Notes under the pieces: generated by a model | Database searches by the model: none | Seen by the model: only the letters and a program-made list of their open reading frames with translations | Told to the model about the DNA's origin: nothing | Shown here: positions 28,666 to 37,532 of the stretch, one piece after another | How positions within the stretch are numbered: the stretch's first letter is position 1 | Layout: each line of letters begins with the position of its first letter | Assembly: GCA_040388535.1 (NCBI GenBank) | Contig: JAZKBR010000001.1 | Span: forward strand, 145,764 to 209,763 | Origin: Gemmatimonadota bacterium | Lineage (GTDB): Bacteria; Gemmatimonadota; Gemmatimonadetes; Gemmatimonadales; GWC2-71-9 | Reading direction: 5' to 3' | DNA length: 64,000 nt | Translations under genes and position numbers: made by a program

Positions 28666-30111
28666 ATGCCGGGTGAATCGTTTCGTCGGACCAAGATCGT
28701 CGCGACCCTGGGGCCCGCGTGGGAGAGTGAGGAGCGGATGCACACCCTCCTCGACGCTGGCGTCAACCTGATCCGGGTCAATGCCTCCCACGGCACCCCG
28801 GCAATCCGGGAACGGTGGATTCGCCAGATCCACTCCATCCGGCAGGCACGAGGGGAGCCGACCGGCATCCTGGTCGACCTCCACGGACCCCGGATCCGGG
28901 TGGGCAAGCTCCCCGAGGCCATCACGATCACCCCGGGCCAGATCGTCTGGTTTGCCCCTGAAGCCACCGCTCAGGAAGGCGACATCCCAACCACCTACCC
29001 CGAGCTGGCCGGCGACGTGCGGCCGGGATCGCGGATCCTCCTCGACGACGGGCTGCTCGCGGTCGACGTCGTCGCAGTGCGGGGGGACCGGGTGGAGGGA
29101 AAGGTCGTCTATGGTGGCCTGCTCAAACCCAACAAGGGGATGAATCTTCCCGGCGCTGATGTCAGCGCCCCGGCGGTCACCGATCTGGACCGCGAGGAAG
29201 TCCTCCGTGTCGTTGCGTTGGGGATCGAGTACCTCGGTGTCTCGTTCGTGCGCCGCCCCGAGGACATGCAGGACCTCCGGCGGATCATTCCGAAGCACGT
29301 CAAGCTGATCGCCAAGATCGAGAAGGACACGGCCCTCAAGAATCTCGACAGCATCCTCGAGGCCTCCGACGCGATGATGGTGGCACGTGGCGACCTCGGC
29401 GTCGAGCTGCCATTCGAACAGGTCCCGCTGGTGCAGAAGCGGATCATTGCGCGCGCCAACCGGCACGGTAAGCCGGTAATTACCGCGACCCAGATGCTGG
29501 AATCGATGATTACCAATCCCCGGCCGACCCGCGCAGAGGCGTCCGACGTCGCCAACGCGCTGATCGACGGGACCGACGCGGTGATGCTGTCAGCGGAGAC
29601 CGCCGTGGGCTCCTACGCCCTCGAGGCGGTCCTTGCGATGGACCGGATTGCCCGCGAGGTCGAGGCACATCGCCATCGCCCCTCAGAGGGGGAGCGCCGC
29701 CGCTGGCAGATCCCTGCCCCGCACTTCGCCCGCACCGAAGCCGGCCACACACCGGTCGAGGACGCGATCTCCGTGGCCGTCTCTGCCGCGGCAGACCTGC
29801 TTGGTGCCTCGGCAATCGTTTGCTTCACGTCGAGTGGCTTCACCGCCCGGACAGTGTCTTCCTACCGCCCCAAGGTCCCGATCATGGCGTTCACGCCCGA
29901 GGCGGAGACCTACAACCAGCTCGCCCTGGTCTGGGGCGTGGTTCCGGTGCTGATGCCGCATCTCAAGAACTACGATCCGATGTGGCAGATCGCGCGGACC
30001 GAACTGCTGGCCCGCGGCATCGCCCGTGAGGGGTCCCGGATCGTGGTGACCTGTGGCGTCCCCTTCGACGTGCCGGGTACCACCAACCTGCTGAAGGTGG
30101 AGACCATCTAG
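28666..30111 (+). CDS. pyk: Pyruvate kinase
   Basis: A 481-residue enzyme of the last glycolytic step (phosphoenolpyruvate + ADP to pyruvate + ATP). N-terminal RRTKIVATLGPA, LIRVNASHG, the metal/PEP site AKIEKDTALKNLD and ARGDLGVELPFEQVPLVQK, the long signature PVITATQMLESMI followed by NPRPTRAEASDVANA and DGTDAVMLSAETAVGSYALEAV, and a complete C-terminal allosteric domain. The first strand lacks the long N-terminal extension of eukaryotic enzymes. It is followed three bases later by the MBL hydrolase gene. Confidence 0.96.
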   Translation: MPGESFRRTKIVATLGPAWESEERMHTLLDAGVNLIRVNASHGTPAIRERWIRQIHSIRQARGEPTGILVDLHGPRIRVGKLPEAITITPGQIVWFAPEATAQEGDIPTTYPELAGDVRPGSRILLDDGLLAVDVVAVRGDRVEGKVVYGGLLKPNKGMNLPGADVSAPAVTDLDREEVLRVVALGIEYLGVSFVRRPEDMQDLRRIIPKHVKLIAKIEKDTALKNLDSILEASDAMMVARGDLGVELPFEQVPLVQKRIIARANRHGKPVITATQMLESMITNPRPTRAEASDVANALIDGTDAVMLSAETAVGSYALEAVLAMDRIAREVEAHRHRPSEGERRRWQIPAPHFARTEAGHTPVEDAISVAVSAAADLLGASAIVCFTSSGFTARTVSSYRPKVPIMAFTPEAETYNQLALVWGVVPVLMPHLKNYDPMWQIARTELLARGIAREGSRIVVTCGVPFDVPGTTNLLKVETI

Positions 30112-30114
30112 GGA

Positions 30115-30894
30115 ATGCGGCTGACCCTGCTCGGGACGGGGACTTCGATGGGAGTCCCCCAGATCGGGTGCGGCTGCGCCGTCTGCCGGTCGGAGGATCC
30201 GCGCGACCAGCGGAGTCGCACGAGCGCCCTGATCGAAGCCGGTGGCGCGACAATCCTCATCGACACCCCGCCGGAATTGCGATTGCAGTTGCTGCGGAAC
30301 GGCGTCAAGCGAATCGATGCCGTCCTCTATACCCACCAGCACGCTGACCATACCCACGGGATCGACGACCTCCGTTCCTTCTCGCTCAAGCAGGGCGCCC
30401 CGCTGCCGCTCTACGGCCCGGCCGACACGATGGCACACCTTGGTCGGGCGTTCAACTACATCTTCGATGGCAGCATCGTACCGATCGCGGGCACATCGAA
30501 GCCGTCGCTCACGCTCAACCCGCTGCAGCCCGATCGCGCAGTGTCGATCGCCGGAGTCGAGGTATTGCCACTCCAGTTCGAGCACGGTCACGCGACCGTC
30601 TTCGGCTACCGCATCGGCGACGTTGCCTATCTCACCGATGTGAAGCGCGTGAACGAGGCGCAGCGCCAGCAGCTTGCAGGAGTGAAGGTGCTGGTGCTCA
30701 ACGCGCTCTGGTGGCGTGAACACCCGACGCACCTGTCGATCCCCGATGCGATCGAGGTGGCCCACGCGGTCGGCGCGGAACGGACCTACCTTACTCATCT
30801 CACCCACGAGACCGGTCATCGCGAGTTGCTCGCGAAGTTGCCCGCGGGCGTGGAACCAGGCCACGACGGCCTCGTGCTGGAGATCTTCCGATGA
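30115..30894 (+). CDS. MBL-fold metallo-hydrolase, PhnP-like
   Basis: A 259-residue metallo-beta-lactamase-fold protein. The N-terminus LLGTGTSMGVPQIGCGCAVC carries the cysteine cluster seen in PhnP-like phosphodiesterases. The metal motif is THQHADH (His-74, His-76, Asp-78, His-79), with further ligands in FEHGHATVFG, YLTDVK and THLTHETGH. Related proteins hydrolyse cyclic phosphates or phosphodiesters; the substrate here is unknown. It starts 3 bp after pyk and overlaps pgi by 4 bp (ATGA), so it is made with two glycolytic enzymes. Confidence 0.88.
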   Translation: MRLTLLGTGTSMGVPQIGCGCAVCRSEDPRDQRSRTSALIEAGGATILIDTPPELRLQLLRNGVKRIDAVLYTHQHADHTHGIDDLRSFSLKQGAPLPLYGPADTMAHLGRAFNYIFDGSIVPIAGTSKPSLTLNPLQPDRAVSIAGVEVLPLQFEHGHATVFGYRIGDVAYLTDVKRVNEAQRQQLAGVKVLVLNALWWREHPTHLSIPDAIEVAHAVGAERTYLTHLTHETGHRELLAKLPAGVEPGHDGLVLEIFR

Positions 30895-32264
30895 CCCTCC
30901 GCTTCGATGATGCCCTGATGACCCGTGACGCGCTTGACGGCGTCCACGGGCTCGACCCTGCCCTGCGCACCGCACTGGCCGAGCGTTTCCCGGCCGTTCA
31001 GGCCGAGGTTCGTCGCCGTCGCGCAACTGGTGACTACGGCTTTCTCTCGCTGGGGCAGCAGCCGGACACGGTGGCGAAGATCCAGGAGTGGGCCGCACTG
31101 CAACGTGGCCGCTTCGACCACATCCTCTTGCTCGGTATTGGCGGCTCGGCCCTCGGCCCCAAGGCGATGCTCACCGCGCTCAAGCCGCCGGCGTGGAACG
31201 AAGAGAGCCGGGACCGTCGCGATGGCTGGCCGACGCTTACCATCCTCGAGAATGTCGACCCCGTCAGTGTGACGGCTGCGCTCGACCGACTCGATCCGCG
31301 CCGCACCATCGTGAACGTGATTTCGAAGTCGGGCGGGACGGCGGAAACGCTGGCGCAGTATCTGATTGTCCGGCAGTGGCTCGACCGGGCTGTCGGTGCC
31401 GAAGCAGCCAAGGGGCATCTGGTCATTACCACCGATCCGGTGAAGGGCGCGCTGCGAGTCATCTCCAAGGCCGAGGGCATCGTGGCCTTCGATGTCCCGC
31501 CGGAAGTCGGCGGGCGGTTCTCGGTGCTCACACCCGTGGGGCTGGTGCCGGCGGCGCTGCTGGGGATGGACCTCGCGGAGATGCTGGCGGGCGCTCAGGA
31601 AGCGGTTGACGAGGCCGAGGCCGACACTTTGGACCGAAACCCCGCTGCGCGATGGGCGGCGCTCCAGCATCAGGCCCAGGCGACGCGCGCGGCCAACGTC
31701 CACGTGGTGATGCCCTACTCCGACCGGCTCCGCGACCTGGCCGAGTGGTACCGGCAACTCTGGGCCGAGAGTCTGGGGAAGCGGGTCGACCGGAGCGGCC
31801 TCGAAGTCCACCGTGGCCCCACGCCAGTGGGAGCCGTCGGGGCCACCGATCAGCACTCTCAGGTGCAGCTCTTCATCGAGGGTCCCTACGACAAGACGAT
31901 CACGTTCATCCGGGTGAAGGACACGGTCGGAATGCTCGAGATCCCGTCTCGAGAAGCGCGAAGCGAGAAGCGAGAAGATGACGCGCTTGAGACGCACCTC
32001 GGCTACCTCCGGGGCCAGACGCTCGGCAAGCTGCTCGATGAGGAGTTCCTCGCGACGCGCGAGGCGCTGCGCTCGCAGGGCCGGATGAGCTGCACCATCG
32101 AGCTCGACACGGTCGACGCCCGCCACTTCGGCCGGCTGCTGATGTTCTTCCAGATCGCGACCGGCTACGCCGGCATCTACTATGATGTCGATCCGTTTGA
32201 TCAGCCGGGGGTGGAACTCGGCAAAGTGCTGACGTTCAAGGCGATGGGGAGAGAGGGGTACTGA
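30891..32264 (+). CDS. pgi: Glucose-6-phosphate isomerase with a repeat-derived insert
   Basis: A 457-residue PGI of the short bacterial type. Sugar-phosphate-binding SIS domains are visible: LGIGGSALGPKAML, VISKSGGTAETLAQYL, GGRFSVLTPVGL and, near the end, TIELDTVDARHFGRLLMFFQ. It interconverts glucose-6-phosphate and fructose-6-phosphate. Unusually, 31949-31977 is an array of GAGAAGC-type heptamers lying in frame; it encodes the charged stretch SREARSEKREDD (about residues 353-364) between a core strand and the next helix. The gene starts inside the MBL stop and ends directly at a GATGACA array. Confidence 0.93.
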   Translation: MTLRFDDALMTRDALDGVHGLDPALRTALAERFPAVQAEVRRRRATGDYGFLSLGQQPDTVAKIQEWAALQRGRFDHILLLGIGGSALGPKAMLTALKPPAWNEESRDRRDGWPTLTILENVDPVSVTAALDRLDPRRTIVNVISKSGGTAETLAQYLIVRQWLDRAVGAEAAKGHLVITTDPVKGALRVISKAEGIVAFDVPPEVGGRFSVLTPVGLVPAALLGMDLAEMLAGAQEAVDEAEADTLDRNPAARWAALQHQAQATRAANVHVVMPYSDRLRDLAEWYRQLWAESLGKRVDRSGLEVHRGPTPVGAVGATDQHSQVQLFIEGPYDKTITFIRVKDTVGMLEIPSREARSEKREDDALETHLGYLRGQTLGKLLDEEFLATREALRSQGRMSCTIELDTVDARHFGRLLMFFQIATGYAGIYYDVDPFDQPGVELGKVLTFKAMGREGY

Positions 32265-32325
32265 GGATGACAGATGACAGATGACAGATGACAGACGACG
32301 GATGACGGATGACGGATGACGGATG
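32265..32325. repeat. GATGACA heptamer array, left arm
   Basis: Starts immediately after the pgi stop codon: about eight to nine units of GATGACA and GATGACG in tandem. With the inverse array at 32764-32829 it encloses the four-helix-bundle gene. Confidence 0.93.
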
Positions 32326-32404
32326 TCGTTTGACTGCGTTTCTCGATTGATGTTTGCGTTCGAATGCCTCGTATCCGCTCCATTCGCACCACTATCCATT
32401 CGAG

Positions 32405-32740
32405 ATGGCTTCCTACCGAGACCTCCGCACCTGGCTGATGGCGCGCAAGAGCGCCATCCAGATCCATCGCTACGCTGACTCCCATTGGACCCCTTCTCGC
32501 GCCGCCGCACTGGATCAGTTGCGGCGTGCGTCGCTGTCCGTCACACTCAACATCGCTGAAGGGCAGGCATTTGGCCCCGGGCCCCGCTGCAAGTTCCACC
32601 TGCGGGTCGCTCATGGGTCTGCGGTGGAGACAGCCGAGACGCTGGATTTTCTACGTGAACTCGGCGAACCAGTAGAGGATCTTCTCAGCTTGGCCCGACA
32701 GGTGCCGGCGTTGACCTACCGCCTCTGGAAGCGCAGCTGA
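32405..32740 (+). CDS. Four-helix-bundle protein (23S rRNA intervening-sequence protein family)
   Basis: A 111-residue protein with the family pattern: an early Y-R-D-L-x-x-W segment (residues 4-10), then helices with LRRASLSVTLNIAEGQAFGPG (the conserved SIxxNIAEG-type motif), FHLRVAHGSAVETAETLDFL and a last helix. The start is ATG 32405 (MASYRDLRTW). Members occur in intervening sequences of 23S rRNA genes and as stand-alone genes; the Avd protein of diversity-generating retroelements is a relative. No reverse transcriptase or rRNA gene is nearby. The gene is the only one between inverted heptamer arrays. Confidence 0.85.
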   Translation: MASYRDLRTWLMARKSAIQIHRYADSHWTPSRAAALDQLRRASLSVTLNIAEGQAFGPGPRCKFHLRVAHGSAVETAETLDFLRELGEPVEDLLSLARQVPALTYRLWKRS

Positions 32741-32763
32741 CCGGACCACCTGCCGTTCGTAAT

Positions 32764-32829
32764 CTGTCATCTGTCATCTGTCATCTGTCATCTGTCATCT
32801 GTCATCCGTCATCCATCATCCATCATCCC
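32764..32829. repeat. TGTCATC heptamer array, right arm
   Basis: About nine tandem units of TGTCATC, CGTCATC and CATCATC. It is the inverse of the array at 32265-32325 and lies just downstream of the four-helix-bundle gene. Confidence 0.93.
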
Positions 32830-32847
32830 TCGACGTCCCTCTTGGGG

Positions 32848-32880
32848 GCAAAACCAAACGACCCCGCTTTCGCGGGGCCG
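32848..32880 (-). terminator. Terminator of the large BIG2 lipoprotein gene
   Basis: On the minus strand the stem CCCCGC/GCGGGG (plus-strand 32862-32877) is followed by TCGTTTGGTTTT. It lies 40 bp beyond the stop at 32920. The plus-strand flank also has a short T run (CGGTTT), so it may work for both directions. Confidence 0.7.
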
Positions 32881-32919
32881 TCGGTTTACAACAGATCCTG
32901 CAGTCAGCTTGTCAGCTGA

Positions 32920-35748
32920 TTACGGAACCATGGTGGTGTTGACGGTGGCGATAGCATCGCCAACGCTGTTCACACCAACCGCCATGATCTGGTTGGTTGC
33001 AGCAACTGCACCCTGCGCCGCGCCAGTCCAGTCAGCCACGAACGAAGCGTTCGGGAGTGCCCAGACCCACGAGCGGTAGGTACCCTGGTCAGACGCGACC
33101 GGGGTGGTCTGCGAGCCGATGTACGACCAGTGGTCGACGCCCGCCGCAGTCACGCGACGGTAGAAGTCCACCCGGACGAACGGCGGGTTCGGAGCGCCCG
33201 TCGGCGACACAGCCTGTGCGCGCAGCGGGGTGGTGGAACCGAACTGGTTCGTGGTCGCGACCGTCGAGATGATGCGCCAGTGGGTCAGCGCGATGGTCGG
33301 GTTGGCAATGTTCCAGGTGGCGAAGTCGACGCCGTCCTGGACGTTCAGAGCAGGGATCGCAATGAACGCGGAGCGCGCCGGAGCCGGACCACCGGACAGC
33401 GTGCCGCCGAAGTTGAACGACCACGCCACAACAGACGTCGGCTTGACGTTCGTCGGGACGCCGGCACCGGCAACGTTGCTCGCCGGGAAGACGCCAGCCG
33501 TGACAGCCTCGATACGCCGGGTGAACGGCGCGCCGGTCGTCGGGGAATGCGAACCCGTGTACGGCGAGGTGATCACGTCATCGAAGATGGTGCCGACAGC
33601 AGTCTGGCCGTAACGGACGGAGTCCGTCGAGCCGCCGCTGATCATGTTCGGGAACTCGAACTGGAGCGCGATACGCGCGACTTCAGCCGAGTCAGCCGCC
33701 GTGACCTGGATGCCGAAGTTCGCGGCAGTCAGGGTCGCCGGGAGGCCGAGGCCCGTGGCGAACGGCGAGCGGGTGTTGACCAGCGTCTTGCGGAACAGCG
33801 ACGCGGTGGTGTTACCCGCGGCGTCCGTCACGTTCGACGTGTAGCCGTAGTACGACTCGAGCGCCGGAACCGTGATGCTCGGGCCAGCCTGCCAGCCGTC
33901 GAGGCGGAGCGGGCCAACCGCGGCGATCGCGGCCAGAGTGCAGGCAGGCGCGGTGACGAAGTTCGCACCGATCGCGCCAGTGCCAACCGAGCAGAGGCCG
34001 GCGTTGTTGAAGTGACCAGCAGTGCTGAGCGCGTGACGCTGCGCCGAGACACCAGCCAGCGGAGCGCCGGCGTTGTAGAAGCCTGCACGGTCGTCGAGGT
34101 ACTCGACGCGGAACTCATCCGTACCAGCAACCGGCTTCGAAGCGCGGAAGACGGTATCTGCACCAACCGCGGCCGGAAGGAGCGGCGCGGCAGAAACGGT
34201 GCCCCAGCGGATGTTCGGCAGGGTCTTGTCGACGCCGAACGTCTGCGTCGGGGTCGAGGTGCCGAGGTTGTTCAGACGGTCAGACTCGGTACCAGCGGCG
34301 GTGTACGGAGCCGTGCCGCCGAGGCCGATCGCGCCACCGATGGCGTTGACCAGGATGCCGCACTCAGGAATGTCTGCACCAGTGCCGGTCGGCATCGCAA
34401 CGTTCTGCGCGCCAGCGGCGGGGCAGTTCACGACCGAGTAGGTCACTGCGCGATCGCGGGTTCCGCGAAGACCAACACCAGCGTCGGTCGAGGCGAAGTT
34501 GACGAAGTTGAAGCCAGCGTTGACCCAGCCGGTGACGGCCGGAGCAGTGCGGGCGATCGACGGCGTGCTGACGACCGGCGCCTTGTAGTCAAGGCGGAGC
34601 GAGTCAGGGGTCGAACCGAACACCACCGTGTTGGCGATGAGCGGCGAGCCCGGGAAGCCGTTGTCAACACCGTCGATGGCGCCGGTGATGACGAGGTTGT
34701 CACGCGCGCCAGCCGCGTTGTTCTCGTACGAGGTGCAGGACTTCTGCGCGCTCTGCGGCGCAGCGGTGTAACCAAACGTCTGGGTCAGGGCGCCGACGAT
34801 CGGCACGCCAACCACACCACCAGCGGTGAACGCCGAGCAGCCACCAACCGTCCAGGTGACCTTCTCGATGCCGTTACGACCAGCGTTGTACTGCACGGCC
34901 CAGATCTGAGTCGAGGTCAGTGCATTCGCGGCCGGGCCACCCCAGTAGGTGATGCCGTTGACATCATTCGTCGAGGTAACCGGCTTGGTGATCTTGCCGG
35001 CCCAGCCGTCGATGTTGTTCAGCACGATCGGGGTCGCCTGCGTGGCCGTCGGCGTCGATGCGCCGGTCGGGTAGGCCACGGCCGTGATGCTGGTCTGGCC
35101 GTTCAGGTACGTCACCAGCGCCGTCGGCGAAGCCGCTGGCAGGGTGAAGTCGGCCGTGTTGATCGACTGCGAGATCAGGCCGGCCGCCGGGGCAGATCCG
35201 TAGATCGCCTTGGCCGCACGCTTGTTGCCGATGAAGACGTTGATCGAGTCGACCGCGGCGCCGTTGGAATTGAAGTTCATGTTGACTTCAATCTGACCGG
35301 CGACGTTGGTCAGCACGACCGGAAGGGTCAGCAGGCCGGCGGTGACGCTCTGGATCGAGATCTGCACCGGGCCACCGGAGGTGCTACCAGAAACGGTGAC
35401 TGCTGCAACGCCCTTCTTGCCAGCGTCAGCGGTCGACGTGGCGACGATCGTGGTGGTACCAGCGGAAACGCCCGTCACCTTGCCCGTCGTCGGGTCAACC
35501 GTGGCGATCGTCGGAGCCGACGAGGACCAGGTGACTGCGGTCGAGACGCCGGCATCGGCAATCACCGAGGCGGCGAAGATGACATTCTGGCCGACGGCCA
35601 GGGTCTGCGTCCCCGGCGTCACCGTGACGGAGGTAACCCCCGGCGGCGGTGGAGTCGGTGGATCGGAGACGGTGACATCGTCGCCGCAGGCCGCGAGGCC
35701 GAGCGTGACGATACCAGCCGCCAACACGCTACGATAAAACTTGAACAT
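32920..35748 (-). CDS. Large BIG2-domain lipoprotein, unknown function
   Basis: A 942-residue predicted lipoprotein: the signal ends in lipobox LAAC (Cys-21). A Pro-rich spacer (PPTPPPPG) leads to a bacterial Ig-like BIG2 domain (about 40-125, with VGQNVIFAASV, VTWSSSAPTIATVDPTTGKVTGVSAGTTTIVAT). The remaining 800 residues are Ala/Thr/Gly/Val-rich beta sequence with scattered cysteines and no motif I recognise. The start was set at ATG 35748, preceded by AGGAG; the frame extends to 35820 without signal features. Base and amino-acid composition is markedly uniform (many GCG, ACC codons). It probably sits on the outer membrane surface. Confidence 0.85.
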   Translation of the reverse strand: MFKFYRSVLAAGIVTLGLAACGDDVTVSDPPTPPPPGVTSVTVTPGTQTLAVGQNVIFAASVIADAGVSTAVTWSSSAPTIATVDPTTGKVTGVSAGTTTIVATSTADAGKKGVAAVTVSGSTSGGPVQISIQSVTAGLLTLPVVLTNVAGQIEVNMNFNSNGAAVDSINVFIGNKRAAKAIYGSAPAAGLISQSINTADFTLPAASPTALVTYLNGQTSITAVAYPTGASTPTATQATPIVLNNIDGWAGKITKPVTSTNDVNGITYWGGPAANALTSTQIWAVQYNAGRNGIEKVTWTVGGCSAFTAGGVVGVPIVGALTQTFGYTAAPQSAQKSCTSYENNAAGARDNLVITGAIDGVDNGFPGSPLIANTVVFGSTPDSLRLDYKAPVVSTPSIARTAPAVTGWVNAGFNFVNFASTDAGVGLRGTRDRAVTYSVVNCPAAGAQNVAMPTGTGADIPECGILVNAIGGAIGLGGTAPYTAAGTESDRLNNLGTSTPTQTFGVDKTLPNIRWGTVSAAPLLPAAVGADTVFRASKPVAGTDEFRVEYLDDRAGFYNAGAPLAGVSAQRHALSTAGHFNNAGLCSVGTGAIGANFVTAPACTLAAIAAVGPLRLDGWQAGPSITVPALESYYGYTSNVTDAAGNTTASLFRKTLVNTRSPFATGLGLPATLTAANFGIQVTAADSAEVARIALQFEFPNMISGGSTDSVRYGQTAVGTIFDDVITSPYTGSHSPTTGAPFTRRIEAVTAGVFPASNVAGAGVPTNVKPTSVVAWSFNFGGTLSGGPAPARSAFIAIPALNVQDGVDFATWNIANPTIALTHWRIISTVATTNQFGSTTPLRAQAVSPTGAPNPPFVRVDFYRRVTAAGVDHWSYIGSQTTPVASDQGTYRSWVWALPNASFVADWTGAAQGAVAATNQIMAVGVNSVGDAIATVNTTMVP

Positions 35749-36141
35749 TGTATCTCCTGAGATGAGTGGGCCTGACTTCGGTCCGTCCTGCAACTGCATA
35801 CTGGTCCTGCCGTGGTGCATTCCTACCGAGCTACTGAGTGGCCCGAGCAGACGATCGCACGGGCGAGGGCGGGGTTGCGAGCACCGCTCGCGACGAAGTC
35901 CCCGAGACCCGCGTCATTCCGACACCCGTCATCCTCCCGCCACGCCATGCGCGACCGGTCGAATCCGGGGCCAGCCAGCAAAGCTATCGAGGGGATGTCC
36001 GAGGGTCAACACATTGGAGTGTATTGACTTGGAGCCTCTCGACCGCCGGCTCATCACTCCCCGGCATCGTGGCAGGACCGATGTGGGGCGTACTGAGCCG
36101 GTGGTACCAGAGGCAATTGCCGTGCTAAATCTTTGGAGTGG
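35749..36141. other. 393-bp intergenic leader and promoter region of the BIG2 lipoprotein
   Basis: No open frame here has similarity to a known family or a good start. The region holds a plausible minus-strand promoter (see 35981-36009) and so would include a leader of about 225 nt before the lipoprotein start. No terminator was recognised for the secreted protein gene that ends at 36142. No heptamer array or REP unit is present. Confidence 0.6.
35981..36009 (-). promoter_or_regulatory. Candidate sigma-70-type promoter for the BIG2 lipoprotein
   Basis: On the minus strand TTGACC (36009-36004) is followed after 17 bases by TAGCTT (35986-35981). The -35 matches the consensus in five of six positions, the -10 in three of six. 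Spacing is ideal. Only the sequence supports this. Confidence 0.4.
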
Positions 36142-36951
36142 TCAGCGACCCGCCAGCCGATGGAAAACAAACTCGGCGGTCCCCCCGGCGTCCTGGGGGC
36201 CTACTGCCCGAATTGGTGAGGATTTAAGCGCCTTTGCGAGGATATCCTTCCCTTCAACCCGTAGCGCTCCGACCATCAGCCGGGTCTCTGCCGGGGCCAT
36301 CGTAGTGGTGACCAGCCAGACGGATTTCCTCGCTCCGGCGTATCCGAACGACATCGACTGTGTCGAACCGACACGAGGGTCGCCTGTCGGGTGACCTACC
36401 CAGGCGATCTTGGTCTTCTCCAGCTTGAGGTCGAGCTGAATGTCGTCGGCCTCCCCGGGCGTGATGACCGGCGACTTTTCATCGATATCGAGGCCGAAAG
36501 CCTGCAACGGTCGGAGGAGTCTGCCCTCGTCGGTGCTCACGCCGAGCAGCAGGGCCGTGGCGCCCGACACTCCCAGCGGCTCGCTCACGGCGACCCACGA
36601 CGTGATCAAGGTGATCGCCTTCCCTGTCTTGGCTTTGGCCACATCCCGACCGTCGACTGCGGCGGCGCCATATCGGGCGATACAGATCGCAGCCGGGATC
36701 CAGGCCGCGAACTGAGGTTCGTCCTGGATGACCCGCGCAAGAAACGGCGAGAGGGAGGTGGCCTTCCCGGCCGGGGAGAGCGCTGCGCCCGCCGGGGCCA
36801 GCTCGGCCGCGACGGCAGGATCGATCAGGTAAGAGATACAGTAGCCACCGCGAGCTTCGGTGAAGCTGAGGCGCATCTCCTTCTCCTGGGCCGCCAGCGC
36901 CCCGGCAAGGGAGACGATCATCACCGTGGCGGTGACTGCGGTTCGAATCAT
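36142..36951 (-). CDS. Secreted protein of unknown function in a thiol-redox operon
   Basis: A 269-residue protein with a signal peptide (VTATVMIVSLAGALAAQE). The mature part has a central Gly/Ala-rich region (CISYLIDPAVAAELAPAG) with two cysteines and a C-terminal beta-rich half; no family was recognised. The start at ATG 36951 overlaps the peroxiredoxin-like stop by 4 bp (ATGA), making it the last gene of a four-gene unit with CcdA, TlpA and peroxiredoxin-like proteins. That context suggests a periplasmic client or partner in thiol chemistry, but this is inference only. The longer frame from 37299 is antisense-type shadow. Confidence 0.78.
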   Translation of the reverse strand: MIRTAVTATVMIVSLAGALAAQEKEMRLSFTEARGGYCISYLIDPAVAAELAPAGAALSPAGKATSLSPFLARVIQDEPQFAAWIPAAICIARYGAAAVDGRDVAKAKTGKAITLITSWVAVSEPLGVSGATALLLGVSTDEGRLLRPLQAFGLDIDEKSPVITPGEADDIQLDLKLEKTKIAWVGHPTGDPRVGSTQSMSFGYAGARKSVWLVTTTMAPAETRLMVGALRVEGKDILAKALKSSPIRAVGPQDAGGTAEFVFHRLAGR

Positions 36952-37532
36952 GGCCGCTCCTTGGCCGCCGCGATCGCGGCGGCGAGATGGATGTAGCTCT
37001 CGGGATCGAGGGGAGCAAACGTGGAATTCACGTAACGTACCCTGCCGTCCCGCCCGACAACCACTATCACGCGGCGGACCTGCTTCCCGCTCACCGCAGC
37101 GTAGCGACGGGAGACCGTGCGGTCGGCGTCGCTCAGCAGCTTGAAGGGCAGCTCGAGTTCCTGCGCGGTACGCTGCTGGGACACCAGGGAATCCGGGGTC
37201 ACTCCGACTACGACAACCCCGGCGCCGAAGAGTGAATCGGCGCGAGTCCGGAACGCCTGCCACACGGCTGCACAATCTGGCGCCGAGCGGCCGGGACAAA
37301 AGGCCAGCACGACAATGTTGCCGAGCTCCTTACCAAGTGCGAAGGGCTGATCGGCTGGTCCGATCCCGGCCGCAGTGGCATAGGGAAGCACCACTGCCGG
37401 TGCGAGTCGCCCGACACGCGGTGGATCCTCGAGCGCGAGCCGGACACTAGGCGGCTTGCCCGCTCCACCCTGTGCCAGCAACGGATTCGTGGCCCCCAGC
37501 ACTACCAGCCCAAGCCCGACCAGCAGCTTCAT
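36948..37532 (-). CDS. Secreted peroxiredoxin-like (AhpC/TSA, thioredoxin-fold) protein
   Basis: A 194-residue thioredoxin-fold protein with a signal peptide (LLVGLGLVVLGATNPLLAQ). The active-site segment reads LAFCPGRSAPDCAAV (about 77-90). Cys-87 is at the peroxidatic position and Cys-79 lies eight residues before it. The usual motif is P-x-x-x-T-x-x-C; here the Thr position is Ala, although a Ser sits one residue earlier, so peroxidase activity is not certain. Other family features: GVVVVGVTPDSL, LPFKLLSDADRTVSRRYA, RRVIVVVGRDGRVRYV. Start and stop overlap the neighbours by 4 bp. TlpA and CcdA encoded upstream could supply electrons. Confidence 0.83.
   Translation of the reverse strand: MKLLVGLGLVVLGATNPLLAQGGAGKPPSVRLALEDPPRVGRLAPAVVLPYATAAGIGPADQPFALGKELGNIVVLAFCPGRSAPDCAAVWQAFRTRADSLFGAGVVVVGVTPDSLVSQQRTAQELELPFKLLSDADRTVSRRYAAVSGKQVRRVIVVVGRDGRVRYVNSTFAPLDPESYIHLAAAIAAAKERP

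Noticed and set aside
33130-35760. An 876-codon open frame opposite the large lipoprotein gene
   Set aside because: Composition is Arg/Asp/Gly-rich with no domains, and it mirrors the codon pattern of the lipoprotein gene. The other strand has a lipobox, a BIG2 domain and a good ribosome-binding site.
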